This document shows, in pieces, positions 27,541 through 37,985 of a stretch of 64,000 nucleotides of DNA. Made by a program: the position numbers and the translations under genes. The DNA comes from Takakia lepidozioides. Taxonomy: Eukaryota > Streptophyta > Takakiopsida > Takakiales > Takakiaceae. Under the pieces are notes generated by a model, which was not told the origin of the DNA, did not search any database, and saw nothing but the letters and a program-made list of their open reading frames with translations. Position 1 is the first letter of the stretch. Every line of letters starts with the position of its first letter. The stretch is from assembly GCA_030704615.1 (NCBI GenBank), contig CM060733.1, positions 49,726,001 through 49,790,000 of the forward strand. The letters run 5' to 3'.

Positions 27541-28687
27541 ATGCCGACGCTGAATGTGCACACGAATGTACCTCTGGATGGTGTGGTAACATCCGACATT
27601 CTCAAAGATGCCAGCAAGGCCGTAGCTCGGATAATCGGCAAGCCGGAATCTGTCTGTTCACTACCTTCTCAGCTCGTTTTCATGTTCTCTTCCGAGTGAT
27701 TGACGTAGACGAGGTGTTGCGGGTTTGATTCCGTTAACGTAATGGATGGAGATAGATTTGAGTTTGGGTTGGGAAGTGGAATGCACGTCTGTCGGACTCT
27801 CTGTGTAAAGTTCCGAAGTGACAGGATTTGTGTGGGGGATGGTCGTTGTGGCATTTTTATGCCCGCAGTATGTTATGGTGTCGCTCAAAGGTGGAGTGCC
27901 AATGTCGTTTGGAGGAAGTGAGGAGCCAACGGCATATGGTGAGCTCGTGTCAATTGGCGGGCTTGGGCCAGATACAAACAAGCAGCTGAGTGCAGCTCTT
28001 GCGGAGATTTTGAAATCCAAGTTGTCAGTTCCTCCCGCACGTTTTTACATCAAATTTTATGATGTCAAGGTGGGGATTCAATCTCACTGCTCGACTACTA
28101 TTTCTCCTACTAATTTTCAGTGCAAATCTGTGCCGGAGCTTGGACATCTGAATCGTGGTATGTGCGTGCATCTGGGCATGTGGTATGGTTGTGAGGCAGG
28201 GTCAGTCATGTACTCAAAGTACCGTGTGCATGCATGTACTTCACCAGTAGATTGAGGGCTGAGGCAAGCCTTGTGGAATTTAGCATACAGAAGCCACCAA
28301 AATCTTGTAGTCAACCTCGTCGCATCTTGCATTTCGGTAAGTCTATTGCTCTCCCAAAATTATGAGCATTTTTCCTGTACCTTATACATCCTCAGTCGAC
28401 TGGAACCCTCCATCCTCTCCTTGTTTCATGTAAATAACATCTTGGGTTGTCATTTGGTTGTAGCTTTGTGGCCTATCAATTATCCTCTCAGTTCCACATG
28501 CTCACATTCAAATGATTTTTACGTATATGAGTTAAACTTTTATTGTGGATATGGATGATTGACTCCAGAACCAAGGTATCTAACTCATGTTTTATTCTTC
28601 CGGATAACCAACCCCCTAAATCCTCTTGTTGCATTGTGTTGGAATGTGCAGAGGACTGATTTTGGCTGGAATGGCGCAACATTCTAG
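27541..28687 (+). CDS. MIF: MIF/D-dopachrome tautomerase-like protein, 3 exons
   Basis: Member of the macrophage migration inhibitory factor/tautomerase family; plant members are small cytosolic or peroxisomal proteins. Exons 27541-27651, 27869-28069 and 28652-28687 join in phase 0 at GT/AG borders and give 115 residues, the usual family length. The protein begins MPTLN, so Pro2 becomes the N-terminal catalytic base after Met removal. Landmarks are IIGKPES at the first junction, VMVSLKGGVPMSFGG, AYGELVSIGGL, ARFYIKFYDVK and the C-terminal FGWNGATF. The last exon encodes only 11 residues plus the stop and was found by its splice acceptor and the conserved GWNGAT. No classical C-terminal peroxisomal tripeptide is present. 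The gene looks intact. Confidence 0.94.
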
Positions 28688-30216
28688 TTCTGTATTGTCC
28701 ACTTTGTTCACGTGAATTGACGCCGGTTAACTTAGGGAGAGTTGTAACTGAAGTTTATTTCTTCCTGTATCACTGAAGTGGTCCAATGGGCAAGGTGTGA
28801 TGCTGTTGGTAATTAACAGATGTTGCTACCATCCCTTGTCCTCTTGTGACTTCTAGAGATGTGAATCTCATTCTTTGTGTAAGTAAACAATTGTGTCATG
28901 CTCGAATGTATATTATCTGGAGCTGTTTATTCTTTTTGTCCTTGGGCTTAGGCCCTGCCCGCACCGCGCTGCTAGTGTAGAACACCTGCTAACGGCTTAG
29001 CATGCCCATTTTCCTAACAGCTGCTCCAATTAACACAATGCCTGCCGCACTAAAGTCTTAGCTTAACAGGTTTTAGTGCATAATGTTAGTTTTAAACACA
29101 CGTTTGTCTGCCCGTGCCCGACTTCCTCGCCATTTTCCCTCGCCTCCCAAAAGGCCAAGAGCAGTGATGAGACAAAAGGAGTAGCGATGAGACCAGTGAA
29201 GTGAAGAGTTGGGTGTTTGCATTCGGAGGACTCGTTGCGCGTGCAAGAGACATACTCTTTTGAGAGAGACACATTGTTCAGGCACACATTGTTCAGGCAT
29301 CCCTGTCGTAGTTCCACTTTGCCAACCAAATCTGCACCCATGTCGGCTGCCTTCATGTCAATGTTTTCCCTTGAACACCAAACCCGATCTCTCCTGCCTT
29401 AGGCCCCGCCCGCGTGATAAGGTCAGTGCTTTCAGAGGATTCTTTTTTTTGGCAAGATGTATCTACATTTTCATCTCATTTTTCATGGTTATTTTGTGGC
29501 CATATGAGAGCATGATGACCTTTCACACAAACACATTTTAATGTCTCCAAATCTAAAGTCTGAAGTTTGAAAGAGAAACCGTGTTGCTGGGCATGAAGAT
29601 GAAATTGAGAATTAGTGGGGAACTTATGTATACTCTGTTTATGTCCTGGGTGTGGCAGGGAGGCTTTCATTTGTGAACGGGTGACGCCTGGTAGGTCAAC
29701 CTCATTTGTATTCTGATGCCTGTGCCAGTCTTTGAGCACTGGAAAAGTGTAGATGGATCTGTATGTATTTGTAGTGATGGGACTTTGTTTACATCTTTTC
29801 CTACACAAACCCCACCTGATATCTCGAACAACTATAGTTGAGAATCTTGATGCTGTCATTGCTGATGTAGCCTGAGTGACTGTGAAGACTGGTCTAAAAG
29901 TTGTTATGTGGAAAGCTCAGGGCCAGCAATTCATCTGAAGTTCCCCTTAAAACCACTGTGTAAGACCAGGGAGTAGTTGAGCAGCTCAGTCTCAACTGTA
30001 CTCGTCTCAGCATTGAATAGATAGCCCAGTGGGTAGCCCAGTGATCGCGGGTTCAAAGCCATATAGGTGTATGCTTTCTTGTCTATCATGCTACAAGCAG
30101 CGCTGGAAGCCATTCATCTTTCTTTCTGTATGTCTGTCTTTTTAACGAGATTTGGGACAATCAGCTCTTGTTGTTGCAAGTTGGGAGTCGGTGATCTCAG
30201 GGCGGTGCATGTGTAG
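28688..30216. other. Intergenic; weak tRNA-like boxes near 30022-30060
   Basis: No gene is recognised. At 30022-30060 TAGCCCAGTGGG is followed by GGGTTCAAAGCC, resembling pol III A and B boxes. The spacing is too short for a tRNA, so at best this is a deleted SINE head. A 14-base direct repeat (CACATTGTTCAGGC) lies at about 29270-29300. Confidence 0.35.
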
Positions 30217-30316
30217 GGAGAATTTGTTTGAGGAGATGCTTCAGGAGAAAGAAGAGATTGCTGTGAAGCGAAAACGTTGCAAAGAGATACTGCGGGTGCT
30301 GCAGCAAGCTGCATGG
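30217..30316 (+). pseudogene. Isolated DRP3-type dynamin GED exon
   Basis: One open segment bordered by an AG acceptor (TGTAG) and a GT donor (GTATTT) encodes ENLFEEMLQE followed by EEIAVKRKRCKE and LRVLQQA. This is the GTPase effector domain signature of plant dynamin-related DRP3 proteins, which divide mitochondria and peroxisomes. I cannot find the GTPase, middle domain or neighbouring GED exons within 2 kb either way; upstream sits the complete MIF gene. It is therefore most likely a stranded exon or gene fragment. The alternative is one exon of a gene with very long introns. Confidence 0.65.
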
Positions 30317-32128
30317 GTATTTACACACATGCTCGATTCCCAGTCTATTCCAGTTTAGGTCTCTCCATGCCCCTTAGATGGTGGTGTTCTCATAAGAGGA
30401 GCTGAGAGCAAGGCTGAGGACCTCAAATATGTATGGCACTATCACTGATGTATGCAGATGGCGTGAAACATACATACAAGTAGAATATATATGCATGTAC
30501 GTATGAGTTTGTAAGTATTTATGTTATGTGAACCATCCATAACAAGCCTATGCATGTGGATGGCTGGCATACGTGATCCAAGGCGTGGCTGAGAGGAGCT
30601 CTACCTCTTTGGGTGCAGGAAGTGGACACCACCTTTTCTTGATCTCACACCGTGCCAGCATTTCTGCAGCTATTTTTCCCTGTTATAAAAAGTCATACTC
30701 TACTTAAGCGGACCATTGTCATTGATGCAGTTGATGGCATTTTTTGTCATTAATGGGCCTTTTTTTGGGCCTTTAACTCCATCAATATCTCTCAATCCTT
30801 GTCTTGCCAAGGAGCTGTGAGCATGTTACATAGGTTTCAAACAAAGCTCAAATTTATCTTTTGTACACTCTTTCAGTGTGCACTTCTGGTAGGACACTTG
30901 TCCAAGAGCCCCTCCATCGGCAGTCAGCAGGGCTGTGGGGTATAGCAAACAATGATGTAATTATGCACAAATTGCAATGATTGCAAAAGGCAAAGATGGA
31001 TTAGCAAGTAATCTGTGGGGTCTGCAGTGCAGACTGAGAAAGAGTGAGGAAGACTAGTGATTGAGACATTGGGACACTGAACTTAAAAAAAATGGGGAGA
31101 ATATGGAAGGAATGTTCTGCGGGACAGTTTTTTGTTTTTGTAGTGATTAGGCCATGATAATCTAGTCTTAAATCCATAGACCCTTGTGTGCACCCTGGTT
31201 GGATGGAGAGACAGAGCTACACAGAGGCAGAGAAATGCTTGGCAGAATGTATGAGTTATGGCTTTTTGTGGACCATCTCAAGTCTCAACTCAGGGTTTTT
31301 TGCTTCACAAAGAATTGTATGGAAACTTGCACATCTTGCCATTTGTGGCAAGTACGAATCCTCGTGAGGATGATGATGCAAGAAGAATATTGAGAAGAGA
31401 CTGTTGGTAGAGGTGTGAGGGAATATTTTTTCGGAGAGACAAGGAGTTGTGTTGATGACATTGAAATCTGGAGCCAATACGATTGCGGAGCTCACAGTGC
31501 TCAACGTTGAAGAGGTTGGACTTCCATATCTGCAAGAAGGGCTCTATCAGAGCTGGTGGGAGTCTTTCACTACAGTGGTCATATTTTTTGAAAAAGTCAA
31601 ACTATGGCACTGCGCGTTTAAGGGTTAAGAATTGAAGTTGGTAGATGGATCTCAAATTCTCTTCTAATTCTTGTGACATGGCAGGTGTAATATGTGAAGG
31701 AGCCAATATAATATGTAGAGGAGCTTCATTGGGGCCTGATTCTAGAGTGGTCCAAGAATTACTGTGGCCTAGGAATTAGAGTGGGGCGCCTATGTAGGAA
31801 GGCCACGCACATTAAGGAATGAGATGAGGGGTCCAAAAAAAGAATGGAGGAATTGGCTAAATTAGAATAGGGGCTCTTGTAGGGTTGACATGTGTCCAGG
31901 CCTTCTAGAAGGGTCCCAGGGTTGGTGCGCATTTAGAAGAGAGGGGTCCTAGGGTTGGTGCACCTTTAGAAGGGAGGGTCCCAACGCCCTGAGAGGCTAT
32001 ATAAGGGGAACCCCCTCTTACTACCTACTAACTTATTACCTACTAAATTAGTAAATAGTGGGCTCTGCAAAGGCAGGGCCCCCAAAAAAACAGCAAACAT
32101 GAATCACTCAATTAATAGAAACCTCAAT

Positions 32129-33585
32129 ATATAGAGCAGTTTCATTAAGGAGGGATTCTTTTGAAGGTCCCAGGAAAAAACGCGGAGGGTTGGACGAATG
32201 GGGTGGCGTGGAAAGGGGTGTGGGTAGGGGTAACTTGTCTTGTGAGGTATCAAGGAAAGCCCCAAAAATGGGATGCTAGGAAGTTTGTGGCTTGCCATCT
32301 CACCCATGTTGTAGTTAGTGGGCTGCATATAGGTATAGCTATTGACCTATAACATATGGAGTTCACTAATTGATTTTTTACATAGTTTTACTTTTTAGAT
32401 AGTTCTACTATTGTATTGTCCGTAGTGCTTGCCAAAGTTCACTTGACTTAGTCTCCATGGGGCTGGCCATCTCGAGTTCATTAGTTGACTTTCTAGACCC
32501 CAACGTTGCAATACTGCTAAATAATATGTGGGGGCCGCTCAAATTGGCATTTGTTTGTATGGTGGGCTCCAAACCAGGCCCCGTAGATGTTTCAATCCTT
32601 TTCCTAACTACACGTGTTTGCAACCCTCATTAATCTGCTGGCCCGCCATATGTTTGAATCCCATTAATAACGTCTACAACCCTCATAAATCCGCCACTTT
32701 GCCATGCTATCTGTACCTACCAGCAAGACTAAGGTAGCGAGGCACCTGGCTTGCACGACAAGGGTTTTTTACTACTACTCCGCCATCTTGGAAATTGGCC
32801 TGTCAAACGGGCCGGTAGAGTGCATTTGGCGGGGCATTTTGGCTTGCACCGCACTGAATGTTTTGGGGGGGCAATGTAGACTCGGGTTCGAGGCTTTATG
32901 CTTGGTGAGGATGTGAAAAGACACCCTCCCTTCCGGTATTGCGGAGTTCCAGTTGAGAGACCTTGCAGCACACATCGACCCCACCTGCGAGCTTGTAAGT
33001 ACGGGGTGGAGAGTGGGATCGCGTGGGATCGTCTTCAAGGTGAAGCGCTTGGGATTGGCGAAGTAGGGCTGAGGGCACTGGGATCATTGTGTTTCTCAAC
33101 GGGACTCAATTTCATACAGGTTCAACACGCAGAAATTTCACTTTTCAACTGTCAAATCAAATCCAAGGACTCTGTCCCCTATTCTCCAAAATGAATGAAT
33201 AAATAAATAACAGTCATTTTTACCTTGTAGTTTATTGTATGGAACTTAGATATTTGCTTTGCTGCTCTGCTCTACTTTTGCAAATACTATAATAAATTGC
33301 AATTTTTTGTAGCTTTTTAAATTGTTTATATTTGTTCGCAAGACCATTTACTATTTTGTCAATATGTAGAGCAGTTTCATCGAGGGATTCTTTTGAAGGT
33401 CCAAAAAATAAGAGATGGAAGGTCGAATGGGATGGCGTAAAAATATGTATGGGTAGGGGTAATTTGGCTTGTGAGGTGTCAAGCCAAGCTGGAAAGAAAA
33501 GAACGTATGGCCGTGGCTCCCCATTTCACATAGGAATATAGAGTATAGTGGATGGGCCTATCCACAGATAGGTATAGCCATCTAG
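32129..33585 (+). repeat. Dispersed direct repeat pair (about 220 bp each)
   Basis: 32129-32347 and 33366-33585 share TAGAGCAGTTTCAT, GGGATTCTTTTGAAGGTCC, GGGTAGGGGTAA, TTGTGAGGT and ATAGGTATAGC in the same order, with many differences between them. They look like two old insertions of one transposable-element family, but no coding content is visible. Confidence 0.65.
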
Positions 33586-34284
33586 TTCAATTGGTCTTGG
33601 CCTTGGACAACAAGGCAGACCTCCTGAACGATGCTTTTGAACCCTATGCACATAAAAGCAACCATCCACAAGTTGCCCATGCTCCACCGATGCCAGCTAA
33701 CTTTGAAAAATCTGGCCGAGAAGGCCGGGACATGGAAGTTAGCCCTAACTAGATGTGGAAGGAAGGTGGGATTGCCATCTTTCCTGGTTAACTAGTTGAC
33801 TTTGTAAAGACCTACTATTGTGAGTGGGGTGAAAAGCAACTCACTATCCAGATGTGAAAGGAAGGTGGGGGTACATTGCCCGGTGCGTGCAAGATTGTGG
33901 CTGGTGTAGGAGTATACAAAGGTGCTATACAGGGGTGGGCCCGGTGAAGACCGATACGGTTGCACACATTGGGGCCAATGGGATCGTGCTAGGGTTGAAG
34001 GCTGGTCACGGCCGATAAGCTGCAGAGTGGGATTGGGCGAGAAGCACATGCGCTGAAAGTGTTTATTCGCTGCACGCTCGCACAGACTCTCCTGCGGGCT
34101 CAACCTCGTTATGATCAGGCAGTGAAGTGCCGAATATTTATTTTCTTTACAACAAAACACTTCGGCACAATTTAAGGAAATTTATAGATTTTATGGCAAT
34201 GCCACAATGAGATAATTTGGCGGTGACTCCCTGCATGAACTCTATCTACTCTACCAGATGTGGTAAGAGAATTCTGTACCAAGA

Positions 34285-34480
34285 GTCAGTGGCTTAGATG
34301 GTTAATTGCACTGCGTGCCACCTAGATGATTCTGGGGTCAAATCTCGCTACTGACTGGTGTGGTATGGTTCCTGGGCGGTGTCCCACTCATTTGCCTCCA
34401 TGGCGCATAAATGAAAGAGGTTATTTTCTCCTCTCACTACGAAGGAGCCAAATTTGTGAGCTAGCGCTCCCAGGTGTTTC
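34285..34480 (+). mobile_element. tRNA-derived SINE
   Basis: TGGCTTAGATGG at 34290-34301 fits a pol III A box and GGGTCAAATCT from 34335 fits a degenerate B box. The 45-base spacing is that of a tRNA gene. The tail (TGGTTCCTGGGCGGTGTCCCACTC, then CTCTCACTACGAAGG) is unrelated to a tRNA, and an A-rich stretch follows at about 34494-34516. The acceptor stem is not preserved, so this is a SINE, not a working tRNA gene. Confidence 0.6.
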
Positions 34481-35044
34481 CCTTTTTTTCAAAAATGAAA
34501 CAAACAAAAAAAAACAAATTATGTGGGTTGTTAAGAGCCATGAGAACATCTGGTCAATCATCAAATGAATTGATTGTTCAGCCAATTATTCCAGGATTTC
34601 TCAGAGCTAAGGAAAATATTTTCCTAGAGCTTTATGCCTTGAAACATGCATTTGGAGATTTGATATTTGGAGTTTGTTTGAGGTTTTAGGCATTTTTTTG
34701 TAAAGTTTCTGGAATTTCGGCAGTTTTTCCTAAATTTCCACTTAAAAATTAGGCAGATTCATTTCTAATTATTTAGTGCCGGATCAGCCTTCCCACTACG
34801 GTACTACAGGTTCAACACACAATCATCTTACTCATGAAATCTTTGCCTACAATCCCAGACACGCATTTTAGATCTGTGCTGCTGCCCAAGATGCTTCACT
34901 GCTCTGCTCTACTTTTACGAATACTGTACTTAATGTAACTTTTAAACTGTTTATATGCGTCCACAGGACCAATATGTACAATAGAAATGTCAATATAGAA
35001 CATATATTTTCTGACATCATACAGCAATCGGTGTCTGAACGTTG

Positions 35045-35120
35045 CTTAGCGGATGGAATTCAACCCTGCAACCTCCGATTTCAGGACAGATCGCTCGTAC
35101 TACTGGGCAACCTGCCACAA
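35045..35120 (-). mobile_element. tRNA-derived sequence (SINE head), minus strand
   Basis: On the minus strand TTGCCCAGTAGT (A-box-like, 35110-35099) and GGGTTGAATTCC (B-box-like, 35066-35055) are 44 bases apart, the spacing of a tRNA gene. A four-pair anticodon-like stem (CGAT/ATCG) lies between. The acceptor stem is not convincing, so a SINE head is more likely than a functional tRNA. Confidence 0.5.
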
Positions 35121-35923
35121 CACGACGGAATCTTGAGTTCAATGTCACTTATACCCAAAAATGGACTTGAGAGAGCGTGGGGCCCACCAATACTTAGGCG
35201 TCGTCGAGGTGACCGCGCGCCAGACTAGGGAGGCGCGGCTGCGGGGTGGGGGACGGGCCACGTAGGCGTGCTGGCCCGGGCGCATTCAACTCCCGGGCCT
35301 TTTCTATTACTTGCCTTCAACCATTGGCTTCACGTTCCAATGCTCATTTCATCTGCAGGACAGCATCACGGAAGTGCAACAAGTGAACGTCTCTTTTCAC
35401 ACATAAGGGACCTTATACCAGTACTATGGACCTTGTCTGGCTTACATGGACTTATAAAAACAAAACATTATTAATCACATCAAACTTTCAACCAGATGGA
35501 TCATAGACAAAAAAAAGTTCAGAATCAAAATAGAGGTGGAAACCTACGTTAAGTCTTCAAGGACATGAGATTCATTAGATACCTGTTTGATGTCAAGAAT
35601 CCAGAGGCAGAAATATTTATTACAGACACCGCATTTCAGATATCATAACAATGGTTTCTAAGTTCAAGCAGATACTTTGTAGCCAAATCTGAACTGAGAT
35701 TCAATTAGTTGGAATTTTAAGGCATTTGAAGCCAGATGATGCTCTGCCGAGATCCCAGATTCCAACAGCAGTGCGAGAAAACTCCTGTCACTGAGACTGC
35801 AACATAAATTCTACTGTCCTACCAAGATAGTGACAGAATCAGGTCCAAAACACATTCAGTCGAGTGAATGTTCAGTTGAAGCTTCAACACTCAAAACTCT
35901 CTCATGTGAAATGGAAGATTAAT

Positions 35924-36081
35924 AAACCAAACAGTAAACTTAACCATATATGGCCAACAGAAAACACGTCAGTTAGGAAAACGCTCCAACTCTATGTGAG
36001 CTAAACCAAACAGTAAACTTAAACATACATGGCCAACAGAAAACACATCAGTTAGAAAAACGCTCCAACTCTATGTGAGCA
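35924..36081. repeat. 79 bp tandem duplication in 3' UTR of the ATP synthase gene
   Basis: Two copies of a 79 bp unit beginning AAACCAAACAGTAAACTTAA (35924 and 36003) sit directly downstream of the stop codon of the minus-strand gene at 36089. They differ at a handful of sites (for example CATATATGG versus CATACATGG). Confidence 0.9.
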
Positions 36082-36088
36082 TTGGCCG

Positions 36089-36752
36089 TTACCTGTGAGC
36101 ATCAGGGTTTACAAACGTTGACTTCTGGGCGTCCGCCGCTGCATAAACAGCAAAACAAAAGTTATTTGTGAAGATACTGAGGATATGCCATCGTTACTGA
36201 AAAGCTGTGAGTATAAGAGAGGACGACAAATAAGACTTGATGTAACATCCAGTAGCATACAGGACAGGTGTGAGGGACTGAGAGATGTACTATTTGACAG
36301 TTTTAGGAGAAGTGCTATGTTTACGACATGGTCCTACTGAACCTCACACAGCTGGTTCTTGGATATCAGGGATCTAAACTTCGCCTGAAAACGACACATT
36401 AGCTCTGCAGAACCAGCAACAATCCGTTGCAGAATTGTCTGGTCTAGCTCTCACTTCAAACTTGAGGGCCTGATGATACTCCAACACTAAATCTACAGTT
36501 CCCCATAGTGCAGATTGAGCATACATGCCTGTAATTATACTCACAGGACGAAGGTTGGGAGCATGGAACCTCAAATTGGAGGTCAGAAATCGATCACAAC
36601 AAGAGAGAAGGATGCTTACAATCGAGGCTCGTGGTCAGCTTGTAGATAAGGGCAAGAGTGACACCGAAGCCAACCACGAAAGGCCAGTTCCTCCGCGCCT
36701 CAGATAATGCCACCTCCAACACCGGCCTCCCTACCACGGGCGTGGGAGCCAT
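36089..36752 (-). CDS. Mitochondrial ATP synthase 6 kDa subunit (plant type), 2 exons
   Basis: Small plant-specific subunit of mitochondrial F1Fo ATP synthase in the inner membrane. Exon 1 is 36752-36620 and exon 2 is 36138-36089. The GT donor (GTAAGC) and the acceptor (TTTATGCAG) join in phase, giving 60 residues ending STFVNPDAHR. The central RRNWPFVVGFGVTLALIYKL contains the family signature RNWPF(V/L)VGF.VT and one membrane segment (about residues 23-40). The C-terminal KSTFVNPDAHR parallels the charged KSKFVQ.HR-like tail of land-plant homologues. An in-frame upstream ATG would add 36 residues; I chose the inner MAPTP start because it gives the family length. The N terminus is a little longer than in land plants. 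A TIR element begins about 130 bases upstream of the start. Confidence 0.85.
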
Positions 36753-37361
36753 GGCCGCTTCTTCTCTCACCACAACTGAACCCTTGCAAACACACAACAC
36801 TCTCTGCCATGGCGATGGCGATCCTCTCAAACCCTCTCCTCCCTTCTTGCACCTTCGCAAACCTTCCTTTATTTCTCCTGCTTAACCCCTAAAGGACTAA
36901 CCCCAAATTTTGGGTCCACCCCCAAAAAATTAACCCTTCCCCACTAAATAATTTATTTCTTGAGGTTTCCTCAGGCCCTGTAAAACTGACCGTTGGGGGG
37001 TCAAATTTCCCAATTTCAAACGGGCAACCACAAAACCGTATTAGAAAATTCGGTGAAAATATCTGAACCGTTGAATTGTCAATCGCTCTGGTTGCACTGT
37101 AGTGGGCAGGTTTGTGTAAGCACAAAAAAACGTTTGCGCCAATCAGAGCTTCCCTTCATATGATTTGTGCCCCTGCCCATGACTTCTCTATGGCACCTAC
37201 CGTCCCTGGACAACGGATTAGGCGATAATTAATTCAAAATGAAAGTGCCTAATCAATTTTGTGAATTTTTCAGATTTTTCATATTTTTCAGATTTATGGG
37301 ACCAAAGTGCCTAATGCCCAAAAATTCCACCAATGTTGTTTGGAAAAATAAGAAAGCTCCG

Positions 37362-37492
37362 TGAAGATAAGACGGACCAGGTGTCAAACTAAACTTGACA
37401 CCTGATTTAACACTTGACCTAAATCCAAGTGTTAAATACAAACAACTAGTTTTATGCTAGTTGTTTTCACACTGTGCTTATTTAACTTGACA
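37362..37492 (-). repeat. 3' LTR, 131 bp, with three perfect hairpins
   Basis: Identical to 48714-48844. It carries three consecutive perfect inverted repeats: 37378-37387/37395-37404 (CAGGTGTCAA, loop 7), 37405-37416/37426-37437 (ATTTAACACTTG, loop 9) and 37440-37449/37457-37466 (AAACAACTAG, loop 7). Together they occupy most of the repeat. Confidence 0.93.
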
Positions 37493-37838
37493 GCTGTCGT
37501 GCGCATACATATCGCTACACAACTACATCGCTGTCCAAACCACATCACACATATATGCACAATAAAGTAGTCTACCACAATCGCCCCCCTAGCTGGTGGA
37601 TAGGTCCCTCTACCTCCAGATAGCTACAAGACGTAATAGCCATAGCCGTACTAAGTCTTGTATCACTGTCCCTATCGTACTCAAACTCTATAGACCAAGA
37701 GGCCGGGTACAAGAGTAGCCCCATCGTTAGTCGCCGTCTTGCAATCTGTGAACTTGAGCCAGGACTTCGTGTATTCAAGGTCTCCTGTAGCTGGGCCTTG
37801 CGTTGCTTGTTAGTCTCCCATGGTTGTATCCACTCCCA
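37493..37838 (-). other. 3' untranslated tail of the retrotransposon
   Basis: Sequence between the pol stop codon and the 3' LTR. No purine-rich tract lies next to the LTR as expected for plus-strand priming. I see no other feature. Confidence 0.5.
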
Positions 37839-37985
37839 CTATCCAATGCATTGTGGACATAACCAATCCCCATCTGGAACCATCTCAAGAAGTGGAGTCA
37901 AGCACCCCATATGCCAACCTCTAGAGCATCGATCCCACATCAGCATGGTGGCTGCCCCTTTAGCAGACCCACACAACATGCACCT
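37839..37985 (-). other. PHD-like finger at the integrase C terminus
   Basis: Residues about 292-341 read CMLC - 14 residues - C - WHMGC - LTPLLEMVPDGDWLCPQC. This matches the C4HC3 PHD layout (C-X2-C ... C ... H-X2-C ... W-L-C-X2-C), including the Trp before the last Cys pair. The third Cys of the usual L-C-D-x-C is Trp (codon TGG at 37937-37935), one base from a Cys codon. PHD fingers commonly bind histone H3 tails, so a targeting role is plausible by analogy with integrase chromodomains. Confidence 0.8.

Larger units (their letters stand above)
30317..36002. other. Gene-poor region with diverged repeats and SINEs
   Basis: No protein gene is recognised. Contents: a TATATAAG box at 31998-32005 in an LTR-like stretch (about 31680-32110) with a duplicated AGGGTTGGTGC motif; a direct repeat pair 32129-32347 / 33366-33585; another pair near 33257-33370 / 34890-34985 (CTGCTCTGCTCTACTTTT); and tRNA-derived SINE heads listed separately. 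A GC-rich patch is at 35190-35290. The remainder shows nothing I can name. Confidence 0.4.

Noticed and set aside
30022-30062. tRNA gene candidate from A/B-box-like motifs
   Set aside because: The boxes are too close together and no cloverleaf can be drawn.
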